Shown here: piece by piece, positions 6,726 through 6,941 of the stretch
How positions within the stretch are numbered: position 1 is the first letter of the stretch
Layout of the letters: each line of letters opens with the position of its first letter
From: an uncultured Oscillibacter sp.
Lineage (GTDB): Bacteria; Bacillota; Clostridia; Oscillospirales; Oscillospiraceae
NCBI GenBank assembly: GCA_948435975.1
Contig: CAOJHG010000114.1
Location: 1-6,941, forward strand
Length of the DNA: 6,941 nucleotides
Direction of reading: 5' to 3'
Position numbers and translations under genes: made by a program
Notes under the pieces: model-generated
Databases searched by the model: none
The model's input: the letters and a program-made list of their open reading frames with translations, nothing else
What the model was told of the DNA's origin: nothing

Positions 6726-6941
6726 ACGAGAATAAACCTATGTTCCGCCTGAAATCGGGAAAAACGCTGTCCCTTGCGGAAATGAAGAATCTTTCCTCTT
6801 TCGCGGAGGAACGGGAAATTCAAATCGCCTACGTGGAAAGCCTGACGGATCAGGGTGTGCATGTGGACCAGATCCCCCGGGAGGAGCTGGCGGAGGCTTT
6901 GGAGTATTTCATCTCCAATTCCCTCTTCTTCGCAAGGGACG
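6722..6941 (+). CDS. Hypothetical protein, N-terminus only, related to gene B (gene C)
   Basis: Seventy-three codons are visible before the right edge cuts the gene. Translation would begin at an ATG overlapping gene B's stop (ATGA), with AAAGGAG at 6706-6712, 9 nt upstream, so B and C are probably translationally coupled. The visible part is soluble and probably helical. It matches the repeat in gene B: SG (12-13), L-S two residues later (16-17), M21, L24, F27, and a Gly at 45 exactly 32 residues after G13, as in B's second half. I do not recognise the family, and the rest of the protein may carry an unrelated domain. It is the third gene of the DHH operon. Confidence 0.8.
   Translation, partial: MNENKPMFRLKSGKTLSLAEMKNLSSFAEEREIQIAYVESLTDQGVHVDQIPREELAEALEYFISNSLFFARD

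Overview
The window is a chromosomal segment of a moderately GC-rich, low-GC-lineage-type Firmicute. Purine-rich Shine-Dalgarno sites (GGGAGG, AAAGGAG), tight head-to-tail genes, a clostridial-looking LepA and a clostridial-type MBOAT/SGNH acyltransferase pair suggest an Oscillospiraceae-like gut Clostridia (Flavonifractor/Oscillibacter type). This placement is inferred from sequence character, not from a search.

Minus-strand half (3822 down to 1): four tightly packed genes read leftwards. They are an XRE-type helix-turn-helix regulator with a long helical C-terminal part, an MBOAT membrane O-acyltransferase, its SGNH-like partner protein, and the first 191 codons of lepA (elongation factor 4). 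The gaps are 1 nt, 8 nt and 27 nt, and no terminator is visible between them, so they probably form one transcription unit. The MBOAT and SGNH-like proteins probably O-acylate an extracellular or wall-linked polymer. The regulator is coupled to the MBOAT by a TGA-T-ATG junction.

The divergent intergenic region (3823-4151, 329 bp) is AT-richer than its surroundings. It holds a good rightward promoter (TTGCAA-N16-TATACT with an extended -10), weaker leftward promoter candidates, a 28-bp imperfect palindrome that could be the operator of the XRE regulator, and two short palindromes that share CGTATA.

Plus-strand half (4152 to the window end): three genes read rightwards. Gene A encodes a DHH/DHHA1 phosphoesterase with all catalytic motifs intact and a C-terminal extension of about 220 residues that ends in a PGDW-type beta module. 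Gene B (266 aa) and gene C (cut by the window edge) encode proteins I do not recognise. Reading them side by side shows that B is an internal duplication and that C begins with a third copy of the same ~60-residue helical module (SG-x2-[IL]-[ST] ... G). B and C are therefore related, and their stop and start codons overlap (ATGA). The A-B-C operon is the part of the window most likely to hold an undescribed system: a nucleotide phosphodiesterase co-expressed with small helical-repeat proteins.
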